The notes beneath the pieces are model-generated. The model saw nothing but the letters and a program-made list of their open reading frames with translations, searched no databases and was not told the DNA's origin. From the NCBI GenBank assembly GCA_039808885.1, contig JBDHTX010000009.1, forward strand, positions 62,001 to 126,000: a stretch of DNA of 64,000 nt. The letters are read 5' to 3'. The stretch is from Dongia_A sp039808885 (GTDB lineage Bacteria; Pseudomonadota; Alphaproteobacteria; Dongiales; Dongiaceae). The translations under genes and the position numbers were made by a program. How positions within the stretch are numbered: the stretch's first letter is position 1; each line of letters starts with the position of its first letter. Positions 1 through 8,897 of this stretch are shown piece after piece.

Positions 1-1810
1 CAGAGGCGTTGTTCTGCCCCTCGCGCACGGAGAACTTCGCCGGTGTATCGCTGCCGGTGTAGGCGCCGCGCACTTTGAAGTTCACTTGGCCCGTGACGCC
101 GTTCGTGACGGCGGCGCTGACATCCATCTGCAGGACGGCACCGTCATTGGCGCCGCCGGAAATGGTGAACTTCAGGTTGGCGGCGGCGGCGGAGAGATCG
201 ACGTTGTTGAGCACAGCGCTGCCGCCGACCCCGTCGGAAAGCTTCAGCGTCGCGTTGGTGTTGTCGGTCGCATCGATCTCGATGGTGATGCCGGTGACGC
301 CGTTGTCGGCGAAGCCCGTCACCGTATCGGTGACGAAATTCGCCGCCGTCAGGCCGGCGCTGGCGGTGGCCGTGGCCGCGACCTGGGCCGCCGTCGCCGC
401 CGCGGCGACGGTGATGCCGTTCATGGCCTTGTAGTTGAACGAGACGTCGATGTCGTTGGTGTTGGTGGCGTTGAGGACCGACACTGCCGTCGCGGCATTG
501 GCGCTGGTCACGACATAGGTGGCGCCGCCTGCGACGGTGATGGCGTTGCCGCTGGTGCCGCTGCCGCTGACGGTGTAGTTGTCGAACTGGCCGGTCTCGT
601 AGTTGAAGTCGGCCTCCACCGCCGTCGCGGACAGGGTATAGGTCTCGTCGGCGGCGATGACCTGCGGCGCGATGCTGCCGATAGCCGCTCCGCCGGCGCC
701 GAAGGCCGGGCCCGCCGCATCGGCGAACGTCGAGGCCTGGATGATCTGCCGCTGATCGACCGTGACCCGCGCCGTGCCGGAGCCGAAGGCGAAGGCGTTC
801 TCTCCATCCGCCAGCTTGCTCAGCCCCAGCGTGTTGAGGCCATCGCGCACCAGGACCTCGCCATTGCCGTTGGTCACCGCGACGCGCAGATCCACGTTCT
901 TCTCGATCGCCGAGACGCTGACGCCGGCGGTGTCCGGCACGTCCTCGATCTTGTCGAAATCGACGTCGAAAGAGACATTGGTGCCGCTCTTGAAAGCAGC
1001 GGTGACGGACAGCGTCCGGCCGGTCGCCTTGGCATCGTCCCACTGGTCGCGGGTGAGGGTGAAGGACTGCGACTCGCCGCCCTCGGTGATGGTGAAGGTC
1101 TTGTCCTTGCCCTTGCCGCCCGCGACCTTGATCTGGACCGCGTCGAAATTGCCGTAGGCGGAATCGAGGAAGCCGGAAATGTCCAGGTTGCTGAGGCCGC
1201 TACGCAGCTCCGCATCGGCGATGTCGCGGCTGCTGCCGGTGATCGTCCCGTCGCCGCTGACCTCGACCTTGTAGTTGTCCGCATTGGTCACGTTGGTGAC
1301 GCGTGCGCCGGAAATGCCGGAGAGCGCGTTGACCGATGTCTTCGAGGAAGCGAGGGCGTCGAGCCGCAGGCCGGAGCCGGCAAGCAGGTTCTTGCCCTGA
1401 TAGCCGCTGTCCTGGGCCAGCTTGTCGATCTGGCGCAGGATCGTGTTGTACGAGTCCGACAGCGACTTGCGCAGCTTCACCGCATTGCCGTCATTGCCCA
1501 GGTTGCCGAGTGCCTGCGTGGTCAGGCCGCGCGCCTGCTCGATCAGGCTCTCGATCGACGACACGCCCTTGTCGGCGGCGGAGATGGTGCTGATTGCCTG
1601 GCCGATATTGTCCTTCAGCGCGCTGAGGTCGGAAGAGCGCTGCGACAATCCCTTGGCGGCGAAGTACTGCGCCGGCCCATCGAGCGCCGAATTCACCTTG
1701 TTGCCCGTTGCGAGTCGCAGCTGCGTCGTCTCGAGTTGCGCCGTGGTCTTCTGCAGCAGAAGCAGATTCGCCCTGATGCCGGAGGAGAGCGGAATGGTGT
1801 TCGTGGCCAT
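1..1810 (-). CDS. flagellin, 3' end beyond the window
   Basis: Subunit of the flagellar filament, exported by the flagellar type III apparatus. The reverse strand is open from an ATG at 1810 to the left edge (603 codons seen, C-terminus missing). The first ~140 residues have the D0/D1 signature of alphaproteobacterial flagellins: MATNTIPLSSGIRANLLLLQ, then LATGNKVNSALDGP, then a helical stretch with KDNIGQAISTISAADKGVSS, ending YQGKNLLAG. After this comes a long, low-complexity Ala/Thr/Val/Asn-rich region typical of the exposed D2/D3 domains. AGGA sits about 8 nt before the ATG. The plus strand opposite is also open for hundreds of codons, but only the minus frame gives a recognisable protein. 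The large central domain makes this longer than common 270-500 residue flagellins. Confidence 0.93.
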   Translation of the reverse strand, partial: MATNTIPLSSGIRANLLLLQKTTAQLETTQLRLATGNKVNSALDGPAQYFAAKGLSQRSSDLSALKDNIGQAISTISAADKGVSSIESLIEQARGLTTQALGNLGNDGNAVKLRKSLSDSYNTILRQIDKLAQDSGYQGKNLLAGSGLRLDALASSKTSVNALSGISGARVTNVTNADNYKVEVSGDGTITGSSRDIADAELRSGLSNLDISGFLDSAYGNFDAVQIKVAGGKGKDKTFTITEGGESQSFTLTRDQWDDAKATGRTLSVTAAFKSGTNVSFDVDFDKIEDVPDTAGVSVSAIEKNVDLRVAVTNGNGEVLVRDGLNTLGLSKLADGENAFAFGSGTARVTVDQRQIIQASTFADAAGPAFGAGGAAIGSIAPQVIAADETYTLSATAVEADFNYETGQFDNYTVSGSGTSGNAITVAGGATYVVTSANAATAVSVLNATNTNDIDVSFNYKAMNGITVAAAATAAQVAATATASAGLTAANFVTDTVTGFADNGVTGITIEIDATDNTNATLKLSDGVGGSAVLNNVDLSAAAANLKFTISGGANDGAVLQMDVSAAVTNGVTGQVNFKVRGAYTGSDTPAKFSVREGQNNAS

Positions 1811-2944
1811 GTTGGAATCCTTCCAGGACTCGTTGCGCGCCATTCGCTTTGCGAATGCGCCGACGCGACATCGCGCCGATGCGAGGTGAGGAAGCATCTG
1901 CCGAGCCAAAGCTGCCGGGGGCGCGATTGTCCCGGCCGTTCTTGCCTGGCGCGGGCCCTGCGACAGGTTGTGCCGCTGCGACTCGTTGTGCATGGCGGGC
2001 GGCCTTGGTCAGTCGATGTGCCCGGTCGCATGTGTCGCAGCGCGAATGGCGATGGGGCAGCGAGTCGCAGTTCAACTGCATCGATGCGGCGCGTCCCCAC
2101 TCCCTTGCATTGCGGCAGGGCGATACAATGCTTGGCATTTTCGGGGATCGATTGCGTCGGCTGCGGGCCCGGCGAGTCTTGCTGAAGAAAATTACAATTA
2201 CGTCTAAAACGAGTGGCTCGCTATGCTCGGGGATTCCATTCTGGATCAAGAAGCCCCGCGGCGCGATGGCCGCGATTCCGGTGAGGACGCGCGGCGCGCG
2301 ACATGGATCGCGGCCGAATGACGCGCCCCCGATAGGGGCGCGCGGGTATCCGCGCCAAATTGCGCGCGCGCAAACTCGCATATCCGCGCCAGCATTGGAG
2401 GACGGAATTGCCCGGCAGCAATTGCCGCTGTCGCATGCGTGGCGGCAACAAATGCCCTTCTTCGCCCGCCGCGGGGAGCATGGAGAAAGGCCTCTCGGCA
2501 GGGCCCTGCACAATGAAAGTCATTTGTCTCAAATGCCTTGGATCGCGATCGCAGTTTGCCGCGCTGTCGCGTTCCGCGGTCAGCCAAAAGGATGGCGCCG
2601 GTCCGACGCGGTCCGGTCACAGCGATAGCTCTGCTTTCTGGACGGCGCGGTGCGACCGCCCGGCACGCGTTGCCACCGGCAACCGGCAGCGGTCTTGTGC
2701 AAATCGGGCTGGGCCTCGTTTCCGGTGGGAGGGGCGGCCGGGCCGGCCGAGCGCTCGAGGTCCGGGCGGCGCTTCAGGTCTTTCAACCCAGCGGTGAGCT
2801 GTCGCAGGTTGCCTTGACCTTGTGGCGCGCTGCGGTGGCGGCGGGGCGCGGATCATCGGCCCCCGGGCTGCGACCAAAGGTTCCAGCCTCCGCCTCCAGG
2901 CTTGCTCTATCGTGCGGCTTTGATCCGCTGCAGCCACCCAGACG
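1811..2944. other. intergenic region between divergent flagellin and ABC exporter genes
   Basis: No convincing gene in 1.1 kb. Open frames here are Arg/Ala-rich and lack family resemblance or good starts. A perfect 8-bp hairpin (CGCGCCCC-CGATA-GGGGCGCG) lies at 2322-2342 without a following T-run. A locally AT-rich patch at about 2180-2215 could carry promoter elements. I could not find a convincing sigma-28 or sigma-54 site for the flagellin. Confidence 0.5.
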
Positions 2945-4699
2945 ATGTCCTCCGCCGCGCCTCCGTCCACCCTGACCAGCACTTGGCAGATCCTGCGAAC
3001 CCGGGGTCTGCGGCGCGAAGTGCCGCTGGTCGGCATGATGGTTGTCGCTGGGCTGATCGACGGTATCGGCGTGGCGGCGCTCTTCCCGATCCTCGGCATC
3101 GTGACCAAGGGAGAAAGCCATCACCAGGGCTTGCGGCGCATTTTCGTGCAGGTTCTCGACTTCCTGCATCTGCCGATGAACCTGGCCGTCCTCTGCTGCG
3201 TCGTGCTCGCGGCGATCTGGCTCAAAGCGGGGATCAGTCTGGTTGTCGATCGTTGGCTCGGGCGGATCAGCGCCAGGGTGGCGGAGGATATGCGTCTGCG
3301 ACTGTTGCAGGGGCTGACGCGCGCCCGTTGGTCCTATTTCACCACCCATCCGGTCGGACGCTTCGTCACTGCGGTGACGAGCGAAGCGAATTGGTCGGCC
3401 TTCGTGTTCCGCTCCACTCTGCGGGCGGTGGAGCAGACCATCCGAACCATCATCTATTGCGCCGTCGCTCTGCTCATGGGCTGGCGCATGGCGGCGATCG
3501 CCATCGTCATGGGCATCCTTCTTGGCTTGTCGCTGCGAACGCTGACCCGTGCCGCCCGTGCCGCCGGCCGTGCCCGCCAGGCCCTGATGCGCGCCATGTC
3601 GGAGGACTTGAACGATGTTCTGACCGGGTTCAAGCCGCTGAAAGCGATGAACCGCCACTCGGACCTGATGCGCGAACTGGTGAGGAACGCTCGCCGCATG
3701 CGTCGCGCGGTCAACGCGCTGGTGACCAACCAGGCGCTGTCCGACGAATTGCCGGATCTGGTGCAGACATATCTGCTGGCGGCCGGCATCTACCTCGCGG
3801 CAACCTTCTTCTCCGCACCGGTCGGCACCATGGTTGTGGCCGGCGTGGTGGCGATGGCGCTGATGAGCAGCATTGCCCGGGTGCGCCGCGCCTTCAGCCT
3901 GGTTGCGCGCGGCGAGGCCGCCTATTGGGCGCTGCGGCGGACGACCGAGGAGGTAGAGGCGGCGGCGGAAAGCGGCGCGCATGGCGGAGGCGCGGTGCCC
4001 AGCTTCGTCCGAGGCTGCACGCTTCGCGACGTGACTTTCAGCTATGGGCGCGGGCCGGTGCTGCGCCATGCCAGCCTTGAGATCCCGGTCGGCAAGATCA
4101 CCGCCATGATCGGCCCCTCCGGTTCCGGCAAATCGACCATTGCCGATCTGCTGGCGGGCCTGTGCCAGCCGGAATCCGGCGCGGTGCTGATCGACGGTCA
4201 GGACCTGCGGGACATCGATCTCGGCCGGTGGCGCGATATGATCGGCTACGTCGCGCAGGAGATCATCCTGTTCAACGACACCATTCGCGCCAATGTGGCG
4301 TTGGACGATGAATCCGTCGGCGAAGCACGGGTGCGCGACGCCTGCCGGGCCGCCGGACTGGGCGAGGTGCTGGACGCCCTGCCGGAGGGCCTTGAAACCC
4401 GGGTGGGGGAACGCGGCCTGAAGCTCTCGGGAGGTCAGCGCCAGCGCATCGCCCTGGCCAGGGCGCTGCTGTACCGACCGAAACTGCTGATCCTCGACGA
4501 AGCAACCAGCGCGCTCGACCCGACGACGGAGGCGGAGATCTGCGCCACGATCGCGCGGCAGCCGGACCTGACCGTGTTGGCGATCACGCATCAGGCGAGC
4601 TGGGTCGATCGCGCCGACCGCGTCTATCGGGTCACCGAAGGCCGAGTCGAGCGTTGCGATCGCGCGGCGCCGGGCGTCGCAGCGGCAATTGCCGGATGA
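2945..4699 (+). CDS. ABC exporter, fused membrane and ATPase domains
   Basis: Half-transporter that should dimerise in the inner membrane and export or flip a substrate using ATP. Of its 584 residues, about 1-330 form the six-helix type-1 exporter domain (hydrophobic stretches near 25-45, 75-100, 155-185, 275-305). The C-terminal half is the nucleotide-binding domain: Walker A GPSGSGKST (Lys396), signature LSGGQRQRIALARALL, Walker B LLILDEATSALD and switch His in AITHQ. The family includes lipid, peptide and polysaccharide exporters; the substrate cannot be read from sequence. Its stop overlaps the start of the ELM1-type gene (ATGA), so the two are co-translated. The next gene is a sugar-transfer ATP-grasp protein, so a cell-surface glycan role is a reasonable inference. 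Confidence 0.9.
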   Translation: MSSAAPPSTLTSTWQILRTRGLRREVPLVGMMVVAGLIDGIGVAALFPILGIVTKGESHHQGLRRIFVQVLDFLHLPMNLAVLCCVVLAAIWLKAGISLVVDRWLGRISARVAEDMRLRLLQGLTRARWSYFTTHPVGRFVTAVTSEANWSAFVFRSTLRAVEQTIRTIIYCAVALLMGWRMAAIAIVMGILLGLSLRTLTRAARAAGRARQALMRAMSEDLNDVLTGFKPLKAMNRHSDLMRELVRNARRMRRAVNALVTNQALSDELPDLVQTYLLAAGIYLAATFFSAPVGTMVVAGVVAMALMSSIARVRRAFSLVARGEAAYWALRRTTEEVEAAAESGAHGGGAVPSFVRGCTLRDVTFSYGRGPVLRHASLEIPVGKITAMIGPSGSGKSTIADLLAGLCQPESGAVLIDGQDLRDIDLGRWRDMIGYVAQEIILFNDTIRANVALDDESVGEARVRDACRAAGLGEVLDALPEGLETRVGERGLKLSGGQRQRIALARALLYRPKLLILDEATSALDPTTEAEICATIARQPDLTVLAITHQASWVDRADRVYRVTEGRVERCDRAAPGVAAAIAG

Positions 4700-5712
4700 T
4701 GCCGGCTGCGGGACCAATTTGGGCGTGTGTCGCGCCGGACGACCGCGTCGGCGACATCGACCAGGTGAAGGCCATCGCGGGAGCCCTCGACCCTGGATTT
4801 CTCTGCGTGGACCTGGCGCGCGAATACGACCGCTTGCGGCGCTGCGCTCAGGATCACGCGACCCGATATCCCCGCGCCATCGTGGGCATCGGGCGGAAGC
4901 GGATTGCGATGGCGGCCGAGATCCGCTCCTGGTCCGGCGGCCTGACGAAGCTCATCCACATCGGCCGCGATCGCGGCAACCTGGGGCGGCTCGATTGCCT
5001 GGTCACCACGCCGGCCTTTCCGGTCGCCGCCGGCGCCAAGGTTCTGAGCCTGCCCATCGTGCCATCGGATCGCATCCGGCAACTCCTCGCGGGGACGGAG
5101 GGTGCGGCGCGCTCTCCCTTCGCAACGCTCGCGCCGGAGGGCATCCGCGCGCCGTGGATCAACGTGTTCCTGGGCAATCCCTTGCGCGGCGATGTGGCGG
5201 TGCGCGGCCAGCGCCTGATGGCGCTGGCTGCCCAGCTCGACCGTCTCGCGCTTGCCAGCGGGCATGATCTGCTCATCAGCGGGTCGCCGCGCACGGCGCC
5301 GGAATGCTATGATCGGCTGTCGGAGGCGCTCGCCAGCCGCCATCATCTCTATCGCTGGCGCCCCGACGATCCGCGCAATCCCTTCGAGACGATGCTCCTG
5401 GGCGCGCGGGATTCCGTGGTCACCGCCGACAGCATCACCATGATCTCGCAGCTTGTCGCTGCCGGGCACCGTACGCTGATTTTCCCCTGGCGGGTGCGGA
5501 ATGGCCGCCCGCCGAGTGCGCTGCGCCGGCTCTTCGCCGGGCGCTCGGGCGGGCCGATTGCGCGCGGCAAGGACGTGGACGCCCTCTGTGCCGGCCTCTA
5601 CAGGGAACGCTTGGCCGCGCCGCTGGAGGGTGCCGCCGGCTTCGATGCGGTCTTTCCGCAGCCCGATCTTCAGGACCGCCTGTTTCAACGCTTGCGTGAT
5701 TGCCTGCGCTGA
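4696..5712 (+). CDS. ELM1/DUF1022 family protein
   Basis: Member of the family named after mitochondrial fission protein ELM1, widespread in alphaproteobacteria; its bacterial role is not established. The start chosen is the ATG at 4696, which overlaps the exporter stop (338 aa). An in-frame ATG 14 codons upstream lies inside the exporter gene. Family features seen: N-terminal DDRVGDIDQVKAIAGAL, the central INVFLGNPLRGDV segment, ISGSPRTAPECYDRL and the conserved VTADSITMISQLVAAG near the C-terminus. The fold resembles two-domain GT-B-like enzymes, so a glycan-related function is possible but is inference. Tight coupling to an ABC exporter suggests a shared envelope process. Confidence 0.82.
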   Translation: MMPAAGPIWACVAPDDRVGDIDQVKAIAGALDPGFLCVDLAREYDRLRRCAQDHATRYPRAIVGIGRKRIAMAAEIRSWSGGLTKLIHIGRDRGNLGRLDCLVTTPAFPVAAGAKVLSLPIVPSDRIRQLLAGTEGAARSPFATLAPEGIRAPWINVFLGNPLRGDVAVRGQRLMALAAQLDRLALASGHDLLISGSPRTAPECYDRLSEALASRHHLYRWRPDDPRNPFETMLLGARDSVVTADSITMISQLVAAGHRTLIFPWRVRNGRPPSALRRLFAGRSGGPIARGKDVDALCAGLYRERLAAPLEGAAGFDAVFPQPDLQDRLFQRLRDCLR

Positions 5713-5850
5713 GCGGAGCTTCACCGCGGCGCGCTGCCGCAGTCGGCAGGCGAATGCGGCGCTGTGACGCTGCCGCCCATGGCTGTGCCACCGGGCGCCT
5801 GGATTTATAGTCCGGGCATCGTCGCATGACCGGGGGAGTCCCAGATCGCC

Positions 5851-7392
5851 ATGGCATATCTTCGCGTGCCCTTCTGCTCGCCCTACAAGCTGGTCCTGCC
5901 GCTCGTTATCCGACCGAAGCAGCCGGGCGACGCGATCCATCGGGCCTATGCCGAACATGTCTGGCGCATGCACGGGTTCAAGGCGCTGTCACTGCTGCTG
6001 CTCTACGGAATCATCTGGCCGCTTCCGTTTGCCTGGCTCTCCCTGAAGCATACGGCGCGGCTCGGCGGCGCGGTAAGACAGGCGACCGGCAAGGGCCGTC
6101 CGCGCCAGGTTGCCGAGCAGTTCTGGGTCGCCCTGCGCTATTCGATATCACCGAAGAAGTACTACGTCTTCGAGCTGTTCCGGCCGGAACGGTTTCGCAA
6201 TGCCGGCCAGTACATCGCACGCTACGAATTCAAGGGCGGCCTGCACAACCTGCTGGAATCGCGGGTCGAGGCGCCGACCCGCAAGGTACTCAATGACAAG
6301 GTGGCGTTCTATCGCCATTGCCGCGCGCACGGCCTGGCGACGGTGCCGACCTTCCTGGTGGTGGAGCGGGACGGCAGCCTGATCCGTATGAGTGACTTCA
6401 CGGGCCGGCTGCCGAAATGCGACCTGTTCATCAAGCCGGTGCGCGGCCGCGGCGGGCGCGGCTGCGAACGCTGGCGATGGCGCGGCGAAATCGGCTATGC
6501 CAACCAGAACGGCGTCATCCTGCCGGAACGCCAATTGCTGACTCGCCTGGCCGCAACAGCCGCGAGGGGCGCTCTTCTGGTGCAGGCGGCGCTGCAGGCG
6601 CACGACCAGTTGCGCGACTTGGCGATGGATGTTCTCACCTCCTGTCGCATCATGACGGTCAAGAACGAACACGGCGGGTTCGAGGTGACCCATGCGGTGT
6701 TCAAGTCCTCGACCAGGCCCGGGGCGATCGTCGACAACTTCCACCGCGGCGGCATCGTCTCGCGCGTCGACATCGCCAGCGGCCGGTTGGGTCCCGCGTC
6801 CGATGCCGGGGTGGGGCGGCCCTGTGTGTGGCACGAGCGGCATCCCTCGACCGACGCGTCAATCGTCGGCCGCCGGCTGCCGATGTGGGAGCAGGTGCTC
6901 GACCTGGTCCAGCGGGCCCACGCCGCCTTTCCCGACAGGGTCACCGTAGGCTGGGACGTGTCCATCACCAATGATGGCCCAGTCATCCTCGAGGGAAATG
7001 TGCAATCGGGCTGCGACATGATCCAACGGACGCATGACCTGCCTGCGGGGATTGGGCGCTTGGCCGAATGCTATGCGCATTGTGTCCGCCAAGCGCTGCA
7101 GCGCGACGTCTCCTCCGCGTTCCGGCGGCGTATGGCCAATGCGGTGCGCCGCCGGCGCGCGCGCTGGGCTGCGCGACTCGGTCTCTCCGGCCTCGCGGCG
7201 CGCCAGATACAGCAGGTGATCAGCAGCCGCATCGCCGCCGGGGAGTGGACGTCGGGCACGCATCTGCCTTGCGAACGCGATCTGAGCCGGGAATTCGGTG
7301 TTTCCGACCGTATCCTGCGCCGTTGCCTCGGCGAGCTCGCGCAGGGTGGCACGATCCAGCGCGGCACTGCTGGCTGGCATGTGACCCGATAG
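5851..7392 (+). CDS. sugar-transfer-associated ATP-grasp protein with C-terminal GntR-type winged helix
   Basis: 513-residue protein in one uninterrupted frame. Residues about 120-420 match the ATP-grasp family linked to sugar transfer: LNDKVAFYRHCRAHGL, a basic loop in FIKPVRGRGGRGCERW that should bind ATP phosphates, and the metal-binding end WDVSITNDGPVILEGNVQSG. Residues about 445-513 look like a GntR-family winged helix: IQQVISSRIAAGEW, then LPCERDLSREFGVSDR, then LRRCLGELAQGG and a short wing ending GWHVTR. GntR domains normally lie at the N-terminus of regulators, so a C-terminal one on an enzyme is odd. A hydrophobic stretch near residues 48-65 may touch the membrane. The enzymatic family is clear; a DNA-binding role for the tail is inference. 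Confidence 0.85.
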   Translation: MAYLRVPFCSPYKLVLPLVIRPKQPGDAIHRAYAEHVWRMHGFKALSLLLLYGIIWPLPFAWLSLKHTARLGGAVRQATGKGRPRQVAEQFWVALRYSISPKKYYVFELFRPERFRNAGQYIARYEFKGGLHNLLESRVEAPTRKVLNDKVAFYRHCRAHGLATVPTFLVVERDGSLIRMSDFTGRLPKCDLFIKPVRGRGGRGCERWRWRGEIGYANQNGVILPERQLLTRLAATAARGALLVQAALQAHDQLRDLAMDVLTSCRIMTVKNEHGGFEVTHAVFKSSTRPGAIVDNFHRGGIVSRVDIASGRLGPASDAGVGRPCVWHERHPSTDASIVGRRLPMWEQVLDLVQRAHAAFPDRVTVGWDVSITNDGPVILEGNVQSGCDMIQRTHDLPAGIGRLAECYAHCVRQALQRDVSSAFRRRMANAVRRRRARWAARLGLSGLAARQIQQVISSRIAAGEWTSGTHLPCERDLSREFGVSDRILRRCLGELAQGGTIQRGTAGWHVTR

Positions 7393-7753
7393 CCTCTGCA
7401 AGCCTGCCGCGCGCCGTTGTCGTGCGCGCCAAGTAGCGGCGCTTTCAAGCCGAAGTTCCGCCAGGGGCCGAGCCTTGCGGTTGCGTGAGGGCATCACGCG
7501 TTCCGGGCCGGGTTCCTCACGAACAATCCCCACGAACTCGCGGCGCATCACTTCACCGCCGGCCGGCTCCGGCCGCGCCGCCTGCTGCGCCGCCGCCCAC
7601 GCCGCCAAGGGCGCTGTCCTTGGCCAAGTATTGCGTAAGCCGACCTCTTGGTATAAGCGGCGCTTGCCGAGCTCCCGATGCCGACCAGAAGTTGAAGCCT
7701 GTCCCAACGCCGGCTGGCTTGGCGGCAAACCTTCTCGACGACAGAGGCAAAGC
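7393..7753 (+). other. intergenic region, no gene seen
   Basis: About 360 bp of GC-rich sequence between the ATP-grasp gene and the yjdM-like gene. I see no RNA gene or clear terminator. It presumably holds the promoter of the downstream gene; AGAGG at 7742-7746 is the likely ribosome binding site of that gene. Confidence 0.4.
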
Positions 7754-8059
7754 GTGGGCAAAGAGAACGACGACTGGGTCTATGACGAAGCGACGGGTGA
7801 ATGGCGCCCGGCGACCGAGATGGCCGCGTCCGCCAATGCCGGCCCGGTCGTGGTGCGCGACGCTTCGGGGAATGTCCTCGCCGATGGCGATACGGTCACC
7901 CTCATCAAGGACCTGAAGGTGAAGGGGACCAACCAGACCCTGAAGCAGGGCACGGTCATCAAGTCGATCCGCCTGACGGACAATGACGCGGAGATCGACT
8001 GCCGCCACGAGGGCATCAAGGGCCTCGTCTTGCGCACCGAATTCGTGCGCAAGCGTTGA
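7754..8059 (+). CDS. YjdM/PhnA-domain protein lacking the zinc ribbon
   Basis: 101-residue protein whose residues ~30-101 match the compact C-terminal domain of YjdM (formerly PhnA): VVVRDASGNVLADGDTVTLI, KDLKVKG, LKQGTVIKSIRLT and a terminal EFVRKR. Classical YjdM begins with a four-cysteine zinc ribbon. Here the N-terminus is ENDDWVYDEATGEWRPATE, with no cysteines at all there. The start is GTG 7754, placed 7-8 nt after AGAGG; the frame is open further upstream but without coding character. YjdM was once linked to phosphonate use, but its role is not settled. The gene stands alone. Confidence 0.75.
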   Translation: MGKENDDWVYDEATGEWRPATEMAASANAGPVVVRDASGNVLADGDTVTLIKDLKVKGTNQTLKQGTVIKSIRLTDNDAEIDCRHEGIKGLVLRTEFVRKR

Positions 8060-8250
8060 TACGGCGCGAGAGCGCCGGCGGAAGGCATGCGATGCGCTTG
8101 CGGCCCGCTATGGGGGCCTTTGTGAATACTCAGATGGGTGGAATGAATCGGCCGCGGCAAGACTCACCTAGATTGGCGCGGACGACGATGTAGGCTGTAA
8201 TCTGGGGTTGCTCACAACGTGGTCGCCGCTGCCGGGACCTGGAACCATAT

Positions 8251-8294
8251 TCGAATCTGACCCCAGTTTCTCCCGACTCTGACCCAAATTCTCC
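8251..8294. repeat. two imperfect ~22-bp direct repeats
   Basis: Back-to-back copies of a motif reading TCGAATCTGACCCCAGTTTC (8251-8270) and CGACTCTGACCCAAATTCTC (from 8274). The core CTGACCC is shared, followed by A/T-rich TTTCTCC or ATTCTCC. Sequences of this kind (TGGGGTCAGANTCGAA on the other strand) often flank transposase-related genes in proteobacteria. No transposase is present here, so this may be a scar. Identity as a mobile-element end is inference. Confidence 0.35.
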
Positions 8295-8513
8295 ACCATC
8301 GAGGTCAGCCCAGAGATCACAACGGATGAAGCTGGGCGGCCCTGCGTCTACATCCCTGCTCCGGAGGCAATGCGGCCGCACGTTACGAGGCTGGTCGATG
8401 CGCAGGAGAGCCTGCGAAACGCCGAGGCGGAGGTGCGCAGCGCTGAGGACGCGCTTCGGCAGAAGGCGATCACGCTCGGCATCTATCGGGGAGGCTGGCC
8501 GCTAACCTTATAA
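8283..8513 (+). pseudogene. probable C-terminal remnant of a lost gene
   Basis: The frame from 8283 (right after a stop at 8280-8282) to TAA 8511-8513 has strong protein character despite its small size: FSTIEVSPEITTDEAGRPCV, YIPAPEAMRPHV, then a charged helix AQESLRNAEAEVRSAEDALR and IYRGGWPLTL. No start codon with a ribosome binding site precedes it. The only in-frame ATG (8370) would give 47 residues. It abuts the direct repeats, which suggests that a rearrangement removed the 5' part. Family not recognised. Confidence 0.35.
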
Positions 8514-8637
8514 CTGACGATCAACAGACAGCAGCCGCACGCGCAAGGCGCGCAATGGCAGAGAGCCGAGCGGCTGCGCCGGTATTGATGTAATCTAGAG
8601 GGGCGTCCTGGGTCGTTTTGAGCAGACGGAGAGGGTC

Positions 8638-8892
8638 ATGACCGAGAAGGAGAATGAACTGCTGCAGCAGATGGCCAAGTCCATCAAGGCGTTGACCGCG
8701 CAAATCGCGACCTTGTCGGCATATGTTGCGGCTACGTCGCCCGCCCTCTCGCAAGCAGAGGTAGGGCGGATTGTGAGAATGGCACAAGGCACAACAAGCC
8801 TGCGCATGGAGGGCGCGCCTGGGGTTATCGCCGAGCGAACCGTGACAGCGATCGCAAAGGGACGGGCATCACTGGAAGGCGATCGGAAGTAA
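8638..8892 (+). CDS. small hypothetical protein
   Basis: 84 residues starting at ATG 8638 after GGAGAGG. The first ~35 residues form a probable amphipathic helix (EKENELLQQMAKSIKALTAQ), followed by LSQAEVGRIVRMAQGTTSLR. I do not recognise a family. The next gene starts 5 nt after its stop, so the two are probably translated together. Confidence 0.55.
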   Translation: MTEKENELLQQMAKSIKALTAQIATLSAYVAATSPALSQAEVGRIVRMAQGTTSLRMEGAPGVIAERTVTAIAKGRASLEGDRK

Positions 8893-8897
8893 CGGCC

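Noticed and set aside
86..2185. 699-codon open frame on the plus strand opposite the flagellin
   Set aside because: Gly/Ala/Arg/Asp-rich with no family resemblance; it is the antisense of a clear flagellin frame, a common artefact in high-GC DNA.
1811..2250. Sigma-28 or sigma-54 promoter for the flagellin
   Set aside because: No sequence close enough to TAAA-N15-GCCGATAA or TGGCAC-N5-TTGC on the minus strand at a sensible distance.
2783..4717. 644-codon minus-strand frame over the ABC exporter
   Set aside because: Antisense to a protein with all ABC motifs; composition is His/Arg/Gln-rich and has no domain.
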